Below, piece by piece: positions 42,678 through 51,823 of a stretch of DNA of 64,000 bases. Source of the stretch: Lachancea kluyveri NRRL Y-12651 (Eukaryota; Ascomycota; Saccharomycetes; Saccharomycetales; Saccharomycetaceae); NCBI GenBank assembly GCA_000149225.2, contig CM000694.1, positions 1,427,623-1,491,622 on the forward strand, written 5' to 3'. The notes beneath the pieces are model-generated. The model saw nothing but the letters and a program-made list of their open reading frames with translations, was not told the DNA's origin and did not search any database. The position numbers and the translations under genes were made by a program. Positions within the stretch are counted from its first letter, which is position 1; the number at the start of each line of letters is the position of its first letter.

Positions 42678-44186
42678 ATGAGACCCACCCTGTTGCTCCA
42701 ATTGATTCAACCAAACAAAATCAAATCTATCGCTGTGATAGGTGCTGGTCCAGTTGGTGCTGGTTTAACTAAAGCTTTATTGAATGAAAAGCATTTCGAT
42801 AATATCGAAGTCTTTGAAAAAAGACCTCAATTTGGCGGTTTGTGGAACTATACCAAACCGCTCCTGAAAAGCCACGGAACTACTTCGGCACCAGAGATCC
42901 CTTGCGAGTCTGCTTATACAAGGATAAGGCCCCATGACCATGAAGCGCATGGTCCAGTTTTTCAAACACCTGTTTACAAGTATCTGGATACAAATGTTCC
43001 AAAGTACTTGATGGAATACTACAAATTTCCATTCCCCAACGGTACACCATTATTCCCAACAAGAGACCAGGTTTTAGATTATTTAATCGATTACTCAAAA
43101 CCTATTGAAAAATTTGTAAGTTTCAATCAAGAGGTCGTTCAGTTAACATACGATGATCAAACCTGCAAATATTCAGTATCCTCTGAAAACTTGAAGACTG
43201 GGCAAAACTCTACAAAGGAATTTGACGCTGTTGCCATTGCTACCGGATTTTATGACTTGCCTTTTATTCCAAACAGGCCTGGCCTAAAAGAATGGCATTC
43301 TAAATATCCCAAATCTATCTGTCATGCCAAAGACTTTGATTGTCCAGAGGACTATCTTGAAGCAGACGGTGAAATACTCATTGTTGGTAACAGTGCTTCT
43401 GGTTCTGATATCGCATTTGAACTTGCTACTACCCTAAAAAGGAAAATTTACAAGTCCAAAAGAAGCGAAAGCTCTCTACCTGCAGGTTACGATGCAAACA
43501 TAATTGATGTGCCAGATATTAAAAACTTTGATCCTAAGACCCAATCCGTTGAATTTGTGGATGGCAAAAGATTAGAGAATGTCAACAAAATTATCTTCTG
43601 TACCGGATATTTGAAGTCTTTGCCATTCTTACCACAAAATGTCAACTCTTCTGAATCCGGAAACTCCTCGTTAGGTTCCTTAATCACAGATGGTTCCAGG
43701 GTTCGTGGTCTATACAACCACATCCTACCAATCAATTTACCAACTTTGGGTATTATCGGTCTACCAAAGTATGTTCTCCCAACCAGATTAAGTGAAACAC
43801 AAGGTGCCTGGTTGGCCCGTATTTGGAGTGGTCGTATTTCGCTACCGTCGGTGGAAACCATGCAAGCCTACGATCAATGGTTCCTTGAAAACAATGGAGA
43901 TGGTGGTAAGTATCACGATCTTCTTTTCCCCATGGATGTCCAGTACTCCCAACGTTTAAACAGAGATATCAGACAGGCTGGTAATGGTGGCTACTTTGGT
44001 GTTGAGTGGACAGGTCACCAAATAAAAATGAGAAGCTCTATCAAACCACTGAAAGAGGCTTACTTGGCCTATTTGAAAGAAACTGGCAGGAGAGCGTTGA
44101 GTATAGAAGAATTGGAAGAAAATGGATATTTCGAATGGCCAGAGGATGCCACGACTTGCGTGCAAGTACCAAGCTTCGCACCATAA
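42678..44186 (+). CDS. Flavin-containing monooxygenase family protein
   Basis: The 502-residue product has the full class B flavoprotein monooxygenase layout. An FAD-binding GAGPVGAG lies at about residue 22, and a second acidic-strand end follows at FEKRPQFGGLWNY. The FMO signature region WHSKYPKSICHAKDF comes next, then the NADPH-binding GNSASGSDIAFEL and the late ATG-like CTGYLKSLPF. It belongs with fungal FMO-like enzymes (S. cerevisiae Fmo1, YHR176W, oxidises thiols), but it is longer and only distantly similar to that protein, so the substrate is unknown. No gene lies between GIS3 and NYV1 in S. cerevisiae. It is therefore either a lineage-specific insertion or an ancestral gene lost there. 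There is no signal peptide or membrane tail. Confidence 0.9.
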   Translation: MRPTLLLQLIQPNKIKSIAVIGAGPVGAGLTKALLNEKHFDNIEVFEKRPQFGGLWNYTKPLLKSHGTTSAPEIPCESAYTRIRPHDHEAHGPVFQTPVYKYLDTNVPKYLMEYYKFPFPNGTPLFPTRDQVLDYLIDYSKPIEKFVSFNQEVVQLTYDDQTCKYSVSSENLKTGQNSTKEFDAVAIATGFYDLPFIPNRPGLKEWHSKYPKSICHAKDFDCPEDYLEADGEILIVGNSASGSDIAFELATTLKRKIYKSKRSESSLPAGYDANIIDVPDIKNFDPKTQSVEFVDGKRLENVNKIIFCTGYLKSLPFLPQNVNSSESGNSSLGSLITDGSRVRGLYNHILPINLPTLGIIGLPKYVLPTRLSETQGAWLARIWSGRISLPSVETMQAYDQWFLENNGDGGKYHDLLFPMDVQYSQRLNRDIRQAGNGGYFGVEWTGHQIKMRSSIKPLKEAYLAYLKETGRRALSIEELEENGYFEWPEDATTCVQVPSFAP

Positions 44187-44506
44187 CCTTTTTATAAATA
44201 ATAGAGTTGAAAAGTAAAAAACAAAACCTCATACATATTATAGATTCCGCTTACATACACACGTACATACAAGATATAATTAACTGATCTCGCTCAGCTT
44301 GACGGTCATGCTACAAATGAAACTATGAAGCTTTACGTTTCTTATCTGAGTTCCGCAAGCAGATCACGTGCAAACTGCATAAAGTCACAATCTACGATAC
44401 CATGAGACACATATATAGCACATAGGCAGTTTTTCAAAAGACCTTAAGTTCGCAAGACTTCACCTTCAAGGTTTAAAAAGGGAGTGCACAAACACAAACG
44501 AGCACT
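44187..44506. other. NYV1 upstream region
   Basis: A 320-bp gap between two plus-strand genes, with CACGTG inside ATCACGTGCA at about 44363-44372. Nothing else is recognised. Confidence 0.4.
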
Positions 44507-45258
44507 ATGAAGAAGTTTAACGGTATGTAAATGCCATGAGCGGGAGCTGTCGTATTGAATTTATAGAACTAACGTGATTTACTATAGTGACGTACGTTGA
44601 GATTATTAGGGGAGGTGACACAGTTTCAAAGGATTATCAGGAAGAGTCCCAACTTGGCTATGGATCAGTTGGCAAAGCCGGTAGAAGTGCAACTCCGGAG
44701 CTATTCCATACACTAGTGAGGGATATTGTGCTCCCAAAAGTTGTGCCAACAGATGGAAATAAGGTTACCAAGGTTTCTACGACAGCAATCGATGGGTTTG
44801 ATTGTTATTACACGACAATCAATGATACGATTATTGTATGCTTTGCAACTGTTGAGACTCCAAAAATTTTACCGCTTCGTATTTTGACTGATTTAAAGCC
44901 GTTGAATAATGAAAATAACGACCAATTACACTCAAATATCGAGGATATAACCAAGCAGTTCCATCAGGAATTATTGTCCTACCACGACTCTTCTACAACA
45001 GAAGCCACAGAAACCGACTTACAACAGATTATCGACATTATGAATGACAACATTGACAAGTTTTTACAAAGGCAAGAACGTATTTCGCTTCTTGTAGACA
45101 AAACTTCACAACTGAACAACTCTAGCTATAACTTTAAGAGAAAGGCTGTCAAGATCAAAAGAAAATTGTGGTGGAAGAATTTCAAGTTATGTTCCACAAT
45201 TGTGTTTGTTGTAATAACACTGATAATAATTGGTATTCTTATTTTACATAGTGCGTAG
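44507..45258 (+). CDS. NYV1: Nyv1 vacuolar R-SNARE, intron-containing
   Basis: Nyv1 is the R-SNARE for homotypic vacuole fusion, pairing with Vam3, Vti1 and Vam7. Exon 1 is 44507-44522 (MKKFN plus one base) and exon 2 is 44588-45258. The 65-nt intron has donor GTATGT, branch-like AACTAAC and acceptor CTATAG. S. cerevisiae NYV1 (YLR093C) has an intron at the same place. The spliced product is 228 residues (S. cerevisiae 253), starting MKKFNVTYVEIIRGG. A longin-like N-terminal domain includes KVVPTDGNKVTKVSTTAIDGFDCYY. The R-SNARE motif follows (IMNDNIDKFLQRQERISLLVDKTSQL) with the zero-layer Arg in FLQRQE. A C-terminal membrane anchor of about 20 residues ends at HSA. Confidence 0.97.
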
Positions 45259-45289
45259 AACGAGATTGAAATAGAAAAGAAAGGATAAT

Positions 45290-45488
45290 CTATACGTCAA
45301 CCCTTTGCCTCTTTGTATGACTGATTTCTTCACTCTCATTGTTTTCCAGCTCTTCCTCTTCGTCGTCAGACTTGTCGTCGTCATCATCATCTTCTTCCTC
45401 TTCTTCATTCTCAGCATCATCGTCGTCATCTTCTTTTTCTTGCTCTTCCTCCGTTTCTTCAGCTTCTTCCCCTTCTTCTTCTTTTTCT

Positions 45489-45520
<32 letters not shown>

Positions 45521-46033
45521 TTCGTTTTCATTTCCTGTAGTGTGGTCTTCCTCATCATCTTCCTCCTCGTTGCCAACCTGTTCAACTCCACTGTCTACAT
45601 CACCGTTAGCGTCACTAGCAGTATCTGTCTCCTTTTGAGACTTCTTTTTTCCCTTTTTAGTAGACACTTCACTTTGGTACACATCCAACTTTTCGCGAAT
45701 CAATGGTTTGAAGGCACCAAGCCCCACTTCATCTAAGGCAGCCAAGACATCCTCGATGTTGCAACTCTTACGATCCTCATTCAAAGCAGTTTCCCTGGCA
45801 TATGTCAACAGATGGTTCACAAATACAGTGGCAGAGCGTTGTAGAGCTTGGACAGCATCTTTAGAGATCAGTAGTTTCTTTTCATCGTCAGAACTATGCG
45901 TCTCCTTAGCTAATGATGCAATTATACTCCTTGGGAATAGCAGGTCATTGATAGTAATCTTTTCCTGTTCCTTAATATATGAAGTGGTGGGATAATTACC
46001 CTGTGCGTCCTTTTTCCAACCTTTTGGTGGCAT
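45290..46033 (-). CDS. DPB4: Dpb4, histone-fold subunit of DNA polymerase epsilon and ISW2
   Basis: Dpb4 pairs with Dpb3 in DNA polymerase epsilon and with Dls1 in the ISW2 (yeast CHRAC) remodeller. The start [23 protein letters not shown] matches S. cerevisiae exactly in style, so I use the ATG at 46033 rather than the one five codons upstream. The 247-residue product (S. cerevisiae 196) has the H2B/NF-YB-type histone fold at about residues 22-115 ([52 protein letters not shown]). A much longer Glu/Asp-rich tail, about residues 150-240, comes from GAA/GAG repeats. It ends near a basic KRQR. It is the YDR121W orthologue and is convergent with NYV1. Confidence 0.95.
45336..45535. repeat. GAA/GAG-type low-complexity tract (acidic tail of DPB4)
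   Basis: This strand-asymmetric stretch (C/T on plus, G/A on minus) encodes the Glu/Asp-rich tail of Dpb4. Its purest part is at about 45471-45525. Polypurine tracts of this kind can slip or form triplexes, and strain length variation is likely. Confidence 0.8.
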
Positions 46034-46539
46034 TTCTGTGATTCTCACTGGTTTGTGAAGGTTAAAAATTGGTTTCGTGCCTTTTTACGTGATTTCTAAG
46101 TTACATATGAGTATTCATGAAACAGGCCATAAGAGGATACCTTTAGAAAGCACCAAAACTAGCAGATAGCTATACCATGACAAATACAAGATGAATAATA
46201 CAAAGAACTAATACCTCGGATAGATCAACAGAATACGTTTCGAGTTATTTTAAAGAGTTTACAAGATATATACGAAACGCTGAGTGGATGGGGACAAAAA
46301 CTGTAAGAAAAAAATGTACCAAACAAATCCAACGATAACACAGCTGGAAACGTATAGAACGGTCTAGTTGTTTTCTATCATCCATTGCCGAACGACTCAT
46401 CTCCCCTGTTGTATGAGAGGGTTAGGAGTATTATGACGAAAAATTTTTCTGCAGGGAAAAATTAAAAAAAAAAAAATCGTTAATCTAATCTCATCTCATC
46501 AATTTGTGAAAAGGAAACCCCCATAATAAAACCATCTTG
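46034..46539. other. Divergent promoter DPB4 / TRM1
   Basis: 506 bp with an A-rich tract at about 46461-46477 near TRM1. No in-frame ATG lies upstream of the TRM1 start before a stop. No RNA gene is seen. Confidence 0.5.
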
Positions 46540-48168
46540 ATGATCAGAGCTGCCTTGAATAAAATCACCAAACGTTTTTGCAGACCGAGTGTCACACCGT
46601 CGACTACCAAAATTAACCCGGATGACTACAACATCATCACCGAAGGTAAGGCTCATATATTATTCCCTGAGAAGGAAACCGTGTTTTACAACCCTATTCA
46701 ACAGTTCAACAGAGATTTGAGTGTCACATGTATAAAAGCTTGGGACAACTTATATGGTAACCTTAAACAGACCCGCAAGGGGAGAAAGCGTTCTCTTCAA
46801 TCACCTGGCGAAGAGAGCAGCAAAAAAAGAAAATTGGAAGATGGTTCTGCAGAAACACAAACATCTTCTCGTCCATATATCAAAATTCTAGAAGCCTTGT
46901 CTGCTACTGGCCTGCGTGCTATTCGTTATGCTCACGAAATCTCCAACGTCAAGGAAATTGTTGCAAATGATTTGTTGCCCGCAGCCGTGGAATCGATAAA
47001 GAAAAACGTCGAATACAACAAAGTCGAAAAAATCGTCAAGCCAAATCTAGATGATGCCAACGTTTTGATGTACCGTAACAAATCCACAAACACACGCTAC
47101 CACGTTATAGATTTGGATCCTTACGGAACTGCAACCCCCTTTATCGATGCTGCCATGCAAACCATCGACGATGAAGGTTTGATGTTGGTTACGTGCACTG
47201 ACCTTTCCGTACTAGCTGGTAATGGCTACCCAGAGAAGTGCTTTGCCCTATACGGTGGTACCAACTTGGCTGGTCACGATGCCACCCACGAGAGCGCACT
47301 AAGACTGGTTTTGAATCTATTAGGCCAAAGTGCCGCAAAATATAAGAAAAGCATCGAACCCTTGCTTTCTCTAAGCATTGACTTCTACGTGCGTGTTTTC
47401 ATCAAAGTGAGAACCAATCCTACCGAGGTGAAGAACTTGCAACATAACACCATGGTTACCTACATGTGCTCTGGCTGTGGCTCTTACCACAACCAACGTT
47501 TGGGTCGTCAGACCAAGCGCGAATCTAAAAAGGGCAAAGAGTACTTGAAATACTCTTTAGCCCAAGGCCCTCCAGTCAATGTCCGTTGTAACTTTTGTGG
47601 CGGTGCACACCACATAGTAGGACCCATGTATGCAGGCTCCTTGCATAACAAGGAATTTATCAACGAGGTGTTAAGGATCAATAAGGAAGAGCATGGAGAC
47701 GAAGTCTATGGTACGCGCAAGAGAATCGAAGGGATGCTGACCTTAGCAAGGAATGAGTTGGAGACACCATTCTATTTCACTCCAAACAGAGTGTCCTCAG
47801 TTCTAAAGTTCCAAGTTCCAAGTTTGAAAACGGTGGTTGCTGGCTTAGGCAGTTTGGGTTATGAATGTTCTTTAACCCATGCCCAGCCATCGTCTCTGAA
47901 AACCAATGCACCATGGGAAACCATCTGGTATGTAATGAAGAAATACTGTACGGACAACAAGCTATGCAATTTGGAAAAGATGAACAAGAATTCGTTTGGG
48001 TACAAGATTTTGACCAATGACGAAATTGGCAGTAAAGATTCTGAGTCCAAACTTTCATTTGAACCTAACGATCAAAGCGGTCGCGTAGAAAAATTGAGGA
48101 AGTTAAAGATTGTCAGATACCAAGAAAACCCAACTAAAAACTGGGGGCCAAAGGCTAGACCTCAATAA
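46540..48168 (+). CDS. TRM1: tRNA (guanine26-N2)-dimethyltransferase Trm1
   Basis: Trm1 makes N2,N2-dimethylguanosine at G26 of nuclear-encoded and mitochondrial tRNAs. The product is 542 residues (S. cerevisiae 570). The SAM-binding domain shows ILEALSATGLRAIRYAHE, VIDLDPYGTATPFID and the catalytic-loop context CTDLSVLAGN. The C-terminal domain has a zinc site (CSGCGSYH and CNFCGG) and GPMYAGSLHNKEF, and the protein ends NPTKNWGPKARPQ. The start MIRAALNKITKRF aligns with the second, internal start of the S. cerevisiae protein (MLKAAISKI); a TGA closes the frame upstream. The basic, amphipathic N-terminus could still target mitochondria. A lysine/arginine stretch (SSKKRKLEDGS) could be a nuclear signal. 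Confidence 0.97.
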   Translation: MIRAALNKITKRFCRPSVTPSTTKINPDDYNIITEGKAHILFPEKETVFYNPIQQFNRDLSVTCIKAWDNLYGNLKQTRKGRKRSLQSPGEESSKKRKLEDGSAETQTSSRPYIKILEALSATGLRAIRYAHEISNVKEIVANDLLPAAVESIKKNVEYNKVEKIVKPNLDDANVLMYRNKSTNTRYHVIDLDPYGTATPFIDAAMQTIDDEGLMLVTCTDLSVLAGNGYPEKCFALYGGTNLAGHDATHESALRLVLNLLGQSAAKYKKSIEPLLSLSIDFYVRVFIKVRTNPTEVKNLQHNTMVTYMCSGCGSYHNQRLGRQTKRESKKGKEYLKYSLAQGPPVNVRCNFCGGAHHIVGPMYAGSLHNKEFINEVLRINKEEHGDEVYGTRKRIEGMLTLARNELETPFYFTPNRVSSVLKFQVPSLKTVVAGLGSLGYECSLTHAQPSSLKTNAPWETIWYVMKKYCTDNKLCNLEKMNKNSFGYKILTNDEIGSKDSESKLSFEPNDQSGRVEKLRKLKIVRYQENPTKNWGPKARPQ

Positions 48169-48654
48169 GTATGTAGTTTGTTTCATCATTCTTTTTTTTT
48201 TCTTCTTCCATTCTCCTGTATAATTATAATTTGGATAGCCATCGCTATTTATTTAATCAGACCATGCCCATATATCAGCGATAGCCCAATAGAACGTCGC
48301 AGCACTGCGACATGGTAAGCCCACGATGATGTGGAAAATAGAAAAAAAAAAGGAAATCAGAGCAGAATAATGATTACCAAAAATCACAACTCCGTGAGAA
48401 AGATTATGTAACGTCAAACTACTGTCTCAAAATGTCAGCTCAGTGAATCCCTCCGTCAACAATCAGTACGGTATTGGGGGCATGGCACCACCAGCTAAGA
48501 GAACAAAAGTAGGAAAGAACGAAAAAAAAAAAAGAATTAGCAAAACGATAGTTTCATCATAACACGTTAAAAGTAGTATCTATACAACATAGGCAGACTA
48601 TGTGGTCACTGCAGGGTAATATTATCAATCGAAATCACAGAAAAAGCTTGCAAA
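48169..48654. other. Convergent intergenic TRM1 / COX26
   Basis: 486 bp with several short A/T runs. An imperfect C-box-like string near 48324 has no partner D box or stem. I see no RNA gene. Confidence 0.5.
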
Positions 48655-48879
48655 CTAAGAGTGCACGATCTTCTTAACAGCAAATGGCCAGCCTAGAACA
48701 GCAGCCATAGAAGCACCCCACAAGAAAATAGTTGGGACCAATCTCTTGGCTTCAGTAATAGCCCAAGGTTCTCCAAGTCTACCGTGAGAGGCCCTTAGCA
48801 GAACTTTAGAAGCACCTTTAGAAGCGACAGCAGAACGAGAAATAGCAGCAGTAGATCTTAGAACTTGAGAGGAAAACAT
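48655..48879 (-). CDS. COX26: Cox26, cytochrome c oxidase / supercomplex subunit
   Basis: Cox26 is a small inner-membrane subunit that stabilises respiratory supercomplexes (III2IV1-2). The 74-residue product (S. cerevisiae 66) begins MFSSQVLRSTAAISRSA, a mitochondrial presequence of the same form as in S. cerevisiae. Then comes GRLGEPWAITEAKRLVPTIFLWGASMAAVLGWPFAV with the single membrane helix and GWP motif. It is the YDR119W-A orthologue, in its expected place between VBA4 and TRM1. A CCAAT box lies about 380 bp upstream. Confidence 0.93.
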   Translation of the reverse strand: MFSSQVLRSTAAISRSAVASKGASKVLLRASHGRLGEPWAITEAKRLVPTIFLWGASMAAVLGWPFAVKKIVHS

Positions 48880-49059
48880 TTTGAAGTTATTCAGTTTGGG
48901 TTGGAGGGGTAAGTGGCTTGAATAGAATTGAGTATTCTTTGGGTTTCAAGACTATAGACCAGCTATTAAACTACATCGCAATTGTTGCATCCTTATATAC
49001 TACTCGATAACCACATACCCCAAACATTTTCCCCGCCGTTGCTTAAAAAGATGGTACCA

Positions 49060-49076
49060 CCCCCCCCCCCCCCCCC
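49060..49076. repeat. C17 homopolymer run
   Basis: Seventeen consecutive C's, unusual in an AT-rich yeast intergenic region. It lies about 180 bp upstream of the COX26 start. Confidence 0.85.
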
Positions 49077-49245
49077 ATACTTGCTCCTTACTGAAAAGTG
49101 GTGCTATCCAGATTTGGAACCCTTGCTAATGCGTTGTAAAAAACCCATATGTTTCTTTTTAGTCATGCCACCGATGTTGCTTGTCACGCCATATGTGCCA
49201 CTTTGACACACTTCACGTACCTTTATGTAAGCAAGCAACCCATTT

Positions 49246-49274
49246 TCACGTGACATGGGACCAATCATGGTCCC
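49246..49274. promoter_or_regulatory. E-box and CCAAT box upstream of COX26
   Basis: TCACGTGAC (49246-49254) is followed by CCAAT at 49261-49265. The CCAAT sits in a perfect 6-bp inverted repeat GGGACC-N6-GGTCCC (49257-49274). CCAAT is the Hap2/3/4/5 site typical of respiratory genes, which fits COX26. The E-box suits Cbf1 or Tye7. Confidence 0.5.
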
Positions 49275-49514
49275 GAGGTGGCAGCCTCTTGGCGCAGGCG
49301 ATATTATCTGGTGGAAATATCGCTCATAAACAAGCAATCGTGCCAGTTTTTTTCCTATTTTTTAAGGCAGCCTCTTGTACCTTGTCAATGTTGAAAGTGT
49401 TCTGATTTATTCTGCTTATATAATACTGTCTCTATAGAACGCTCGAAGAAGACTGAGAGGAAAAGAGGGAAGAAGGAAAAAAAAGAAAATAAAAAAAAAA
49501 ATAGAGGAGTTTTA

Positions 49515-51488
49515 TTAGGTTGAATTAGCTTCCTCTTCCTCTTCTTCTTCCTCTGCTTGTCTGTCCATGGATGTGTGCAGCTTGTATTCCTTGACTGCAA
49601 TACAACTTAGCAGCGCACAAAAAATGGATGCAAGACAAAATTTATAGGTGTTCCTACAAGCAAAGTGGTACGATTCGATCAGTGCTTGACGGACAAATTC
49701 GGGTGCAGAGTCATGGATATAGTCTGAAGAATGAGCTGCACTGTCGATAATCTTGGCCAACTCTTCTCTTGGATGCTTGTCAGAGGCTAGTTTCATAACG
49801 TTCCTCTCCAACAACGAGCCTAAGGACTTCCGGAAGATGGCTCCACCGATGGAAACCCCAAGCGTACAACCGGTAGATCTGAATGCGTACGAGATGGAGG
49901 TAGTGGCCGCTTGATGCTCATGTGGGACCGCAGCGATCATTGCCAACAGAGTAACGGTGATTAGTACGGAGAGACCAAATCCTGGAATGACCAGTAGAAT
50001 GTACTGTCTCCAAACAGCGATGTTTGGTTCTATCAGACTGATTTGTAGCTGGCCAACAACTGCCAAGGCACAGAATGCCATCAATAGCCATTTGTACTTG
50101 CCCGTCTTTTTCATGTAGTATCCCGCTCCCAAGGAACCGAGCGCAGTGCTGAAGAAACTAGGAATGGTTCTCTTACCCATATCCGTTGGTTTCATATTCA
50201 AGACACCAGCCCAGTAAACCGGTAAAAAGTAGGAGGTGGTCATCATACCCATCATGGAAAACCAGTTGGCTAAACTCGAACCCAGAATAGTTCTATTTTT
50301 CAAAAAGGCAACTGGTAGGATAGGGTCCTTGGAAACATACGTTTCTACATAAACGAAGGTTGCACCGCCTACAACGATTGCAACGCACAAAGCATAGAAT
50401 CCGTTCGATTGGAATGGCAACTCTTTGCCTCCGAGTGAAGATGCTAACATGAATAAGAGCAAAAAGACCACTAAACTCAATGCACCGAACCAATCAATCC
50501 TGCGTAACTTTTCGGATATTTGGTTATCCTCATCGGATTGGATGCCACTGCCTTTACAACCCTTGGGCAACTCCAAGTATGCAACGATTAACGAACAGCT
50601 AATGGCACACAGTGGGATTTGAATCAAAAATGCCACTCTCCAGCCACCACCGTGCTCACTAAACCAGCCACCGACTAGCCCACCACAAGCGGTACCCAAC
50701 CCAAAGAAAAAGTTACAGATGCCTTGGTAAAGGGCTCGGTTTCTTAAGGGAACAATGTCGCTGGTGGTAATACTACTCATTGACGTCAAACCACCACCAC
50801 CAATACCGGCGATAAACCTCCCAGCAACCAAGCACCACAAACCGGGGCTTAGTCCACAGATTAAACAGCCCAAGGCAAACATAACGTTACTAAAAATTAA
50901 CAATGGCTTTCTGCCAAAAATATCGGAGATTTTGCCGTACAGGGGTTGGAACGTAGCACTTGACAGTAGGTAAGCAGTCGCAATCCATGAAATATGTGGC
51001 ATTTCATTAAATTCAGATGCAATATGGGCCAAAAGAGTGGACACAATAGTATTGTCCAAAGAAGCTAAAAATATACCCAAATACATCGACCCCATAATAA
51101 TTTTGATACGGGCTGGAGAAAGGCCAGTGTTGTTTTTCGCTTCGATACTGGAAGTCTCCAAATCAATAGTCTTTGCAGTAGCCACCGTATTTTTCTTTAT
51201 AGAGTCATAACCAGAGGCATTGGTTTGTTCTTCTGCACAGCGTTCTTCTTGTTCTTCTAATTCACCGGCCACAAACCCTGGCAAGTCGCTAGTTGGATCC
51301 AACACGAGCTCTCTTCTAATTGGTTGTAAAAAAGGTGTGGTTTCGGTTGGTTCAATAGAATGTGCTGGATTTTGCTGGATGACAACTTTAGGCTCATCAT
51401 TCAATAGTTGGCGCTGCCTTTCCTTCAGCTTCACAAACGCCTGCAATTTTTTACGTTGCTTATTCTTCGAGTTTTTCTTCCTAGCCAT
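49515..51488 (-). CDS. VBA4: Vba4-type MFS vacuolar transporter (DHA2 family)
   Basis: This 657-residue major facilitator belongs to the 14-span DHA2 group with the vacuolar basic amino-acid transporters. Orthology to YDR119W is supported by position and by the basic N-terminus (RKKLQAFVKLKERQRQLL). The C-terminal IIDSAAHSSDYIHDSAPEFVRQALIESYHFACRN also resembles S. cerevisiae Vba4. The transport core here is more canonical than in S. cerevisiae Vba4. Motif A GKISDIFGRKPLL and the N-terminal LDNTIVSTLLAHIA are intact, as in Vba1-3 and Fnx1. The substrate is inferred, not seen. The cytosolic N-terminal tail is about 120 residues. Confidence 0.92.
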   Translation of the reverse strand: MARKKNSKNKQRKKLQAFVKLKERQRQLLNDEPKVVIQQNPAHSIEPTETTPFLQPIRRELVLDPTSDLPGFVAGELEEQEERCAEEQTNASGYDSIKKNTVATAKTIDLETSSIEAKNNTGLSPARIKIIMGSMYLGIFLASLDNTIVSTLLAHIASEFNEMPHISWIATAYLLSSATFQPLYGKISDIFGRKPLLIFSNVMFALGCLICGLSPGLWCLVAGRFIAGIGGGGLTSMSSITTSDIVPLRNRALYQGICNFFFGLGTACGGLVGGWFSEHGGGWRVAFLIQIPLCAISCSLIVAYLELPKGCKGSGIQSDEDNQISEKLRRIDWFGALSLVVFLLLFMLASSLGGKELPFQSNGFYALCVAIVVGGATFVYVETYVSKDPILPVAFLKNRTILGSSLANWFSMMGMMTTSYFLPVYWAGVLNMKPTDMGKRTIPSFFSTALGSLGAGYYMKKTGKYKWLLMAFCALAVVGQLQISLIEPNIAVWRQYILLVIPGFGLSVLITVTLLAMIAAVPHEHQAATTSISYAFRSTGCTLGVSIGGAIFRKSLGSLLERNVMKLASDKHPREELAKIIDSAAHSSDYIHDSAPEFVRQALIESYHFACRNTYKFCLASIFCALLSCIAVKEYKLHTSMDRQAEEEEEEEEANST

Positions 51489-51823
51489 CTATCTAGTTAT
51501 TGGTTCTATTCAGGAAAGTGGCAAGTAACCTTCGAGTTATAACAGATCCTAGGCTGGGAATGTGAAGGGGAACTCTGTAGTTGAAAAAAGCAGCATAGAT
51601 CATCTAGCTGCGATAGAAATCCGTAGCATTTTCGCGACACTATGACTCTGCTGGAGAAAGTTTTTTTTTTTTTCTTTCCACGGAGGAAGGCTCCAACTTC
51701 GTGGACAATGACTAGTAATGGCAAATAAGACCAACATAAAAAAATTCCGATATTAAACTACAAACTATAAAATTAAAGAAGACTGGTCAACAGTGAAACC
51801 CTCCTGTGAGCTGCGCCCGTAGT
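51489..51823. other. VBA4 upstream / sulfate permease downstream
   Basis: 335 bp between two minus-strand genes, with a T14 tract at 51660-51674. No RNA or distinctive site is recognised. Confidence 0.4.

Larger units (their letters stand above)
48880..49514. other. COX26 upstream region
   Basis: 635 bp between the COX26 start and the VBA4 stop. It contains a C17 run (49060-49076), TCACGTGAC (49246-49254), a CCAAT box in a hairpin-like palindrome (49257-49274) and A-rich sequence next to VBA4. Confidence 0.6.

Noticed and set aside
45305-45736. Long Phe/Ser-rich frames opposite the acidic tail of DPB4
   Set aside because: Complement of GAA/GAG repeats gives TTC/CTC in all frames. No independent coding evidence.
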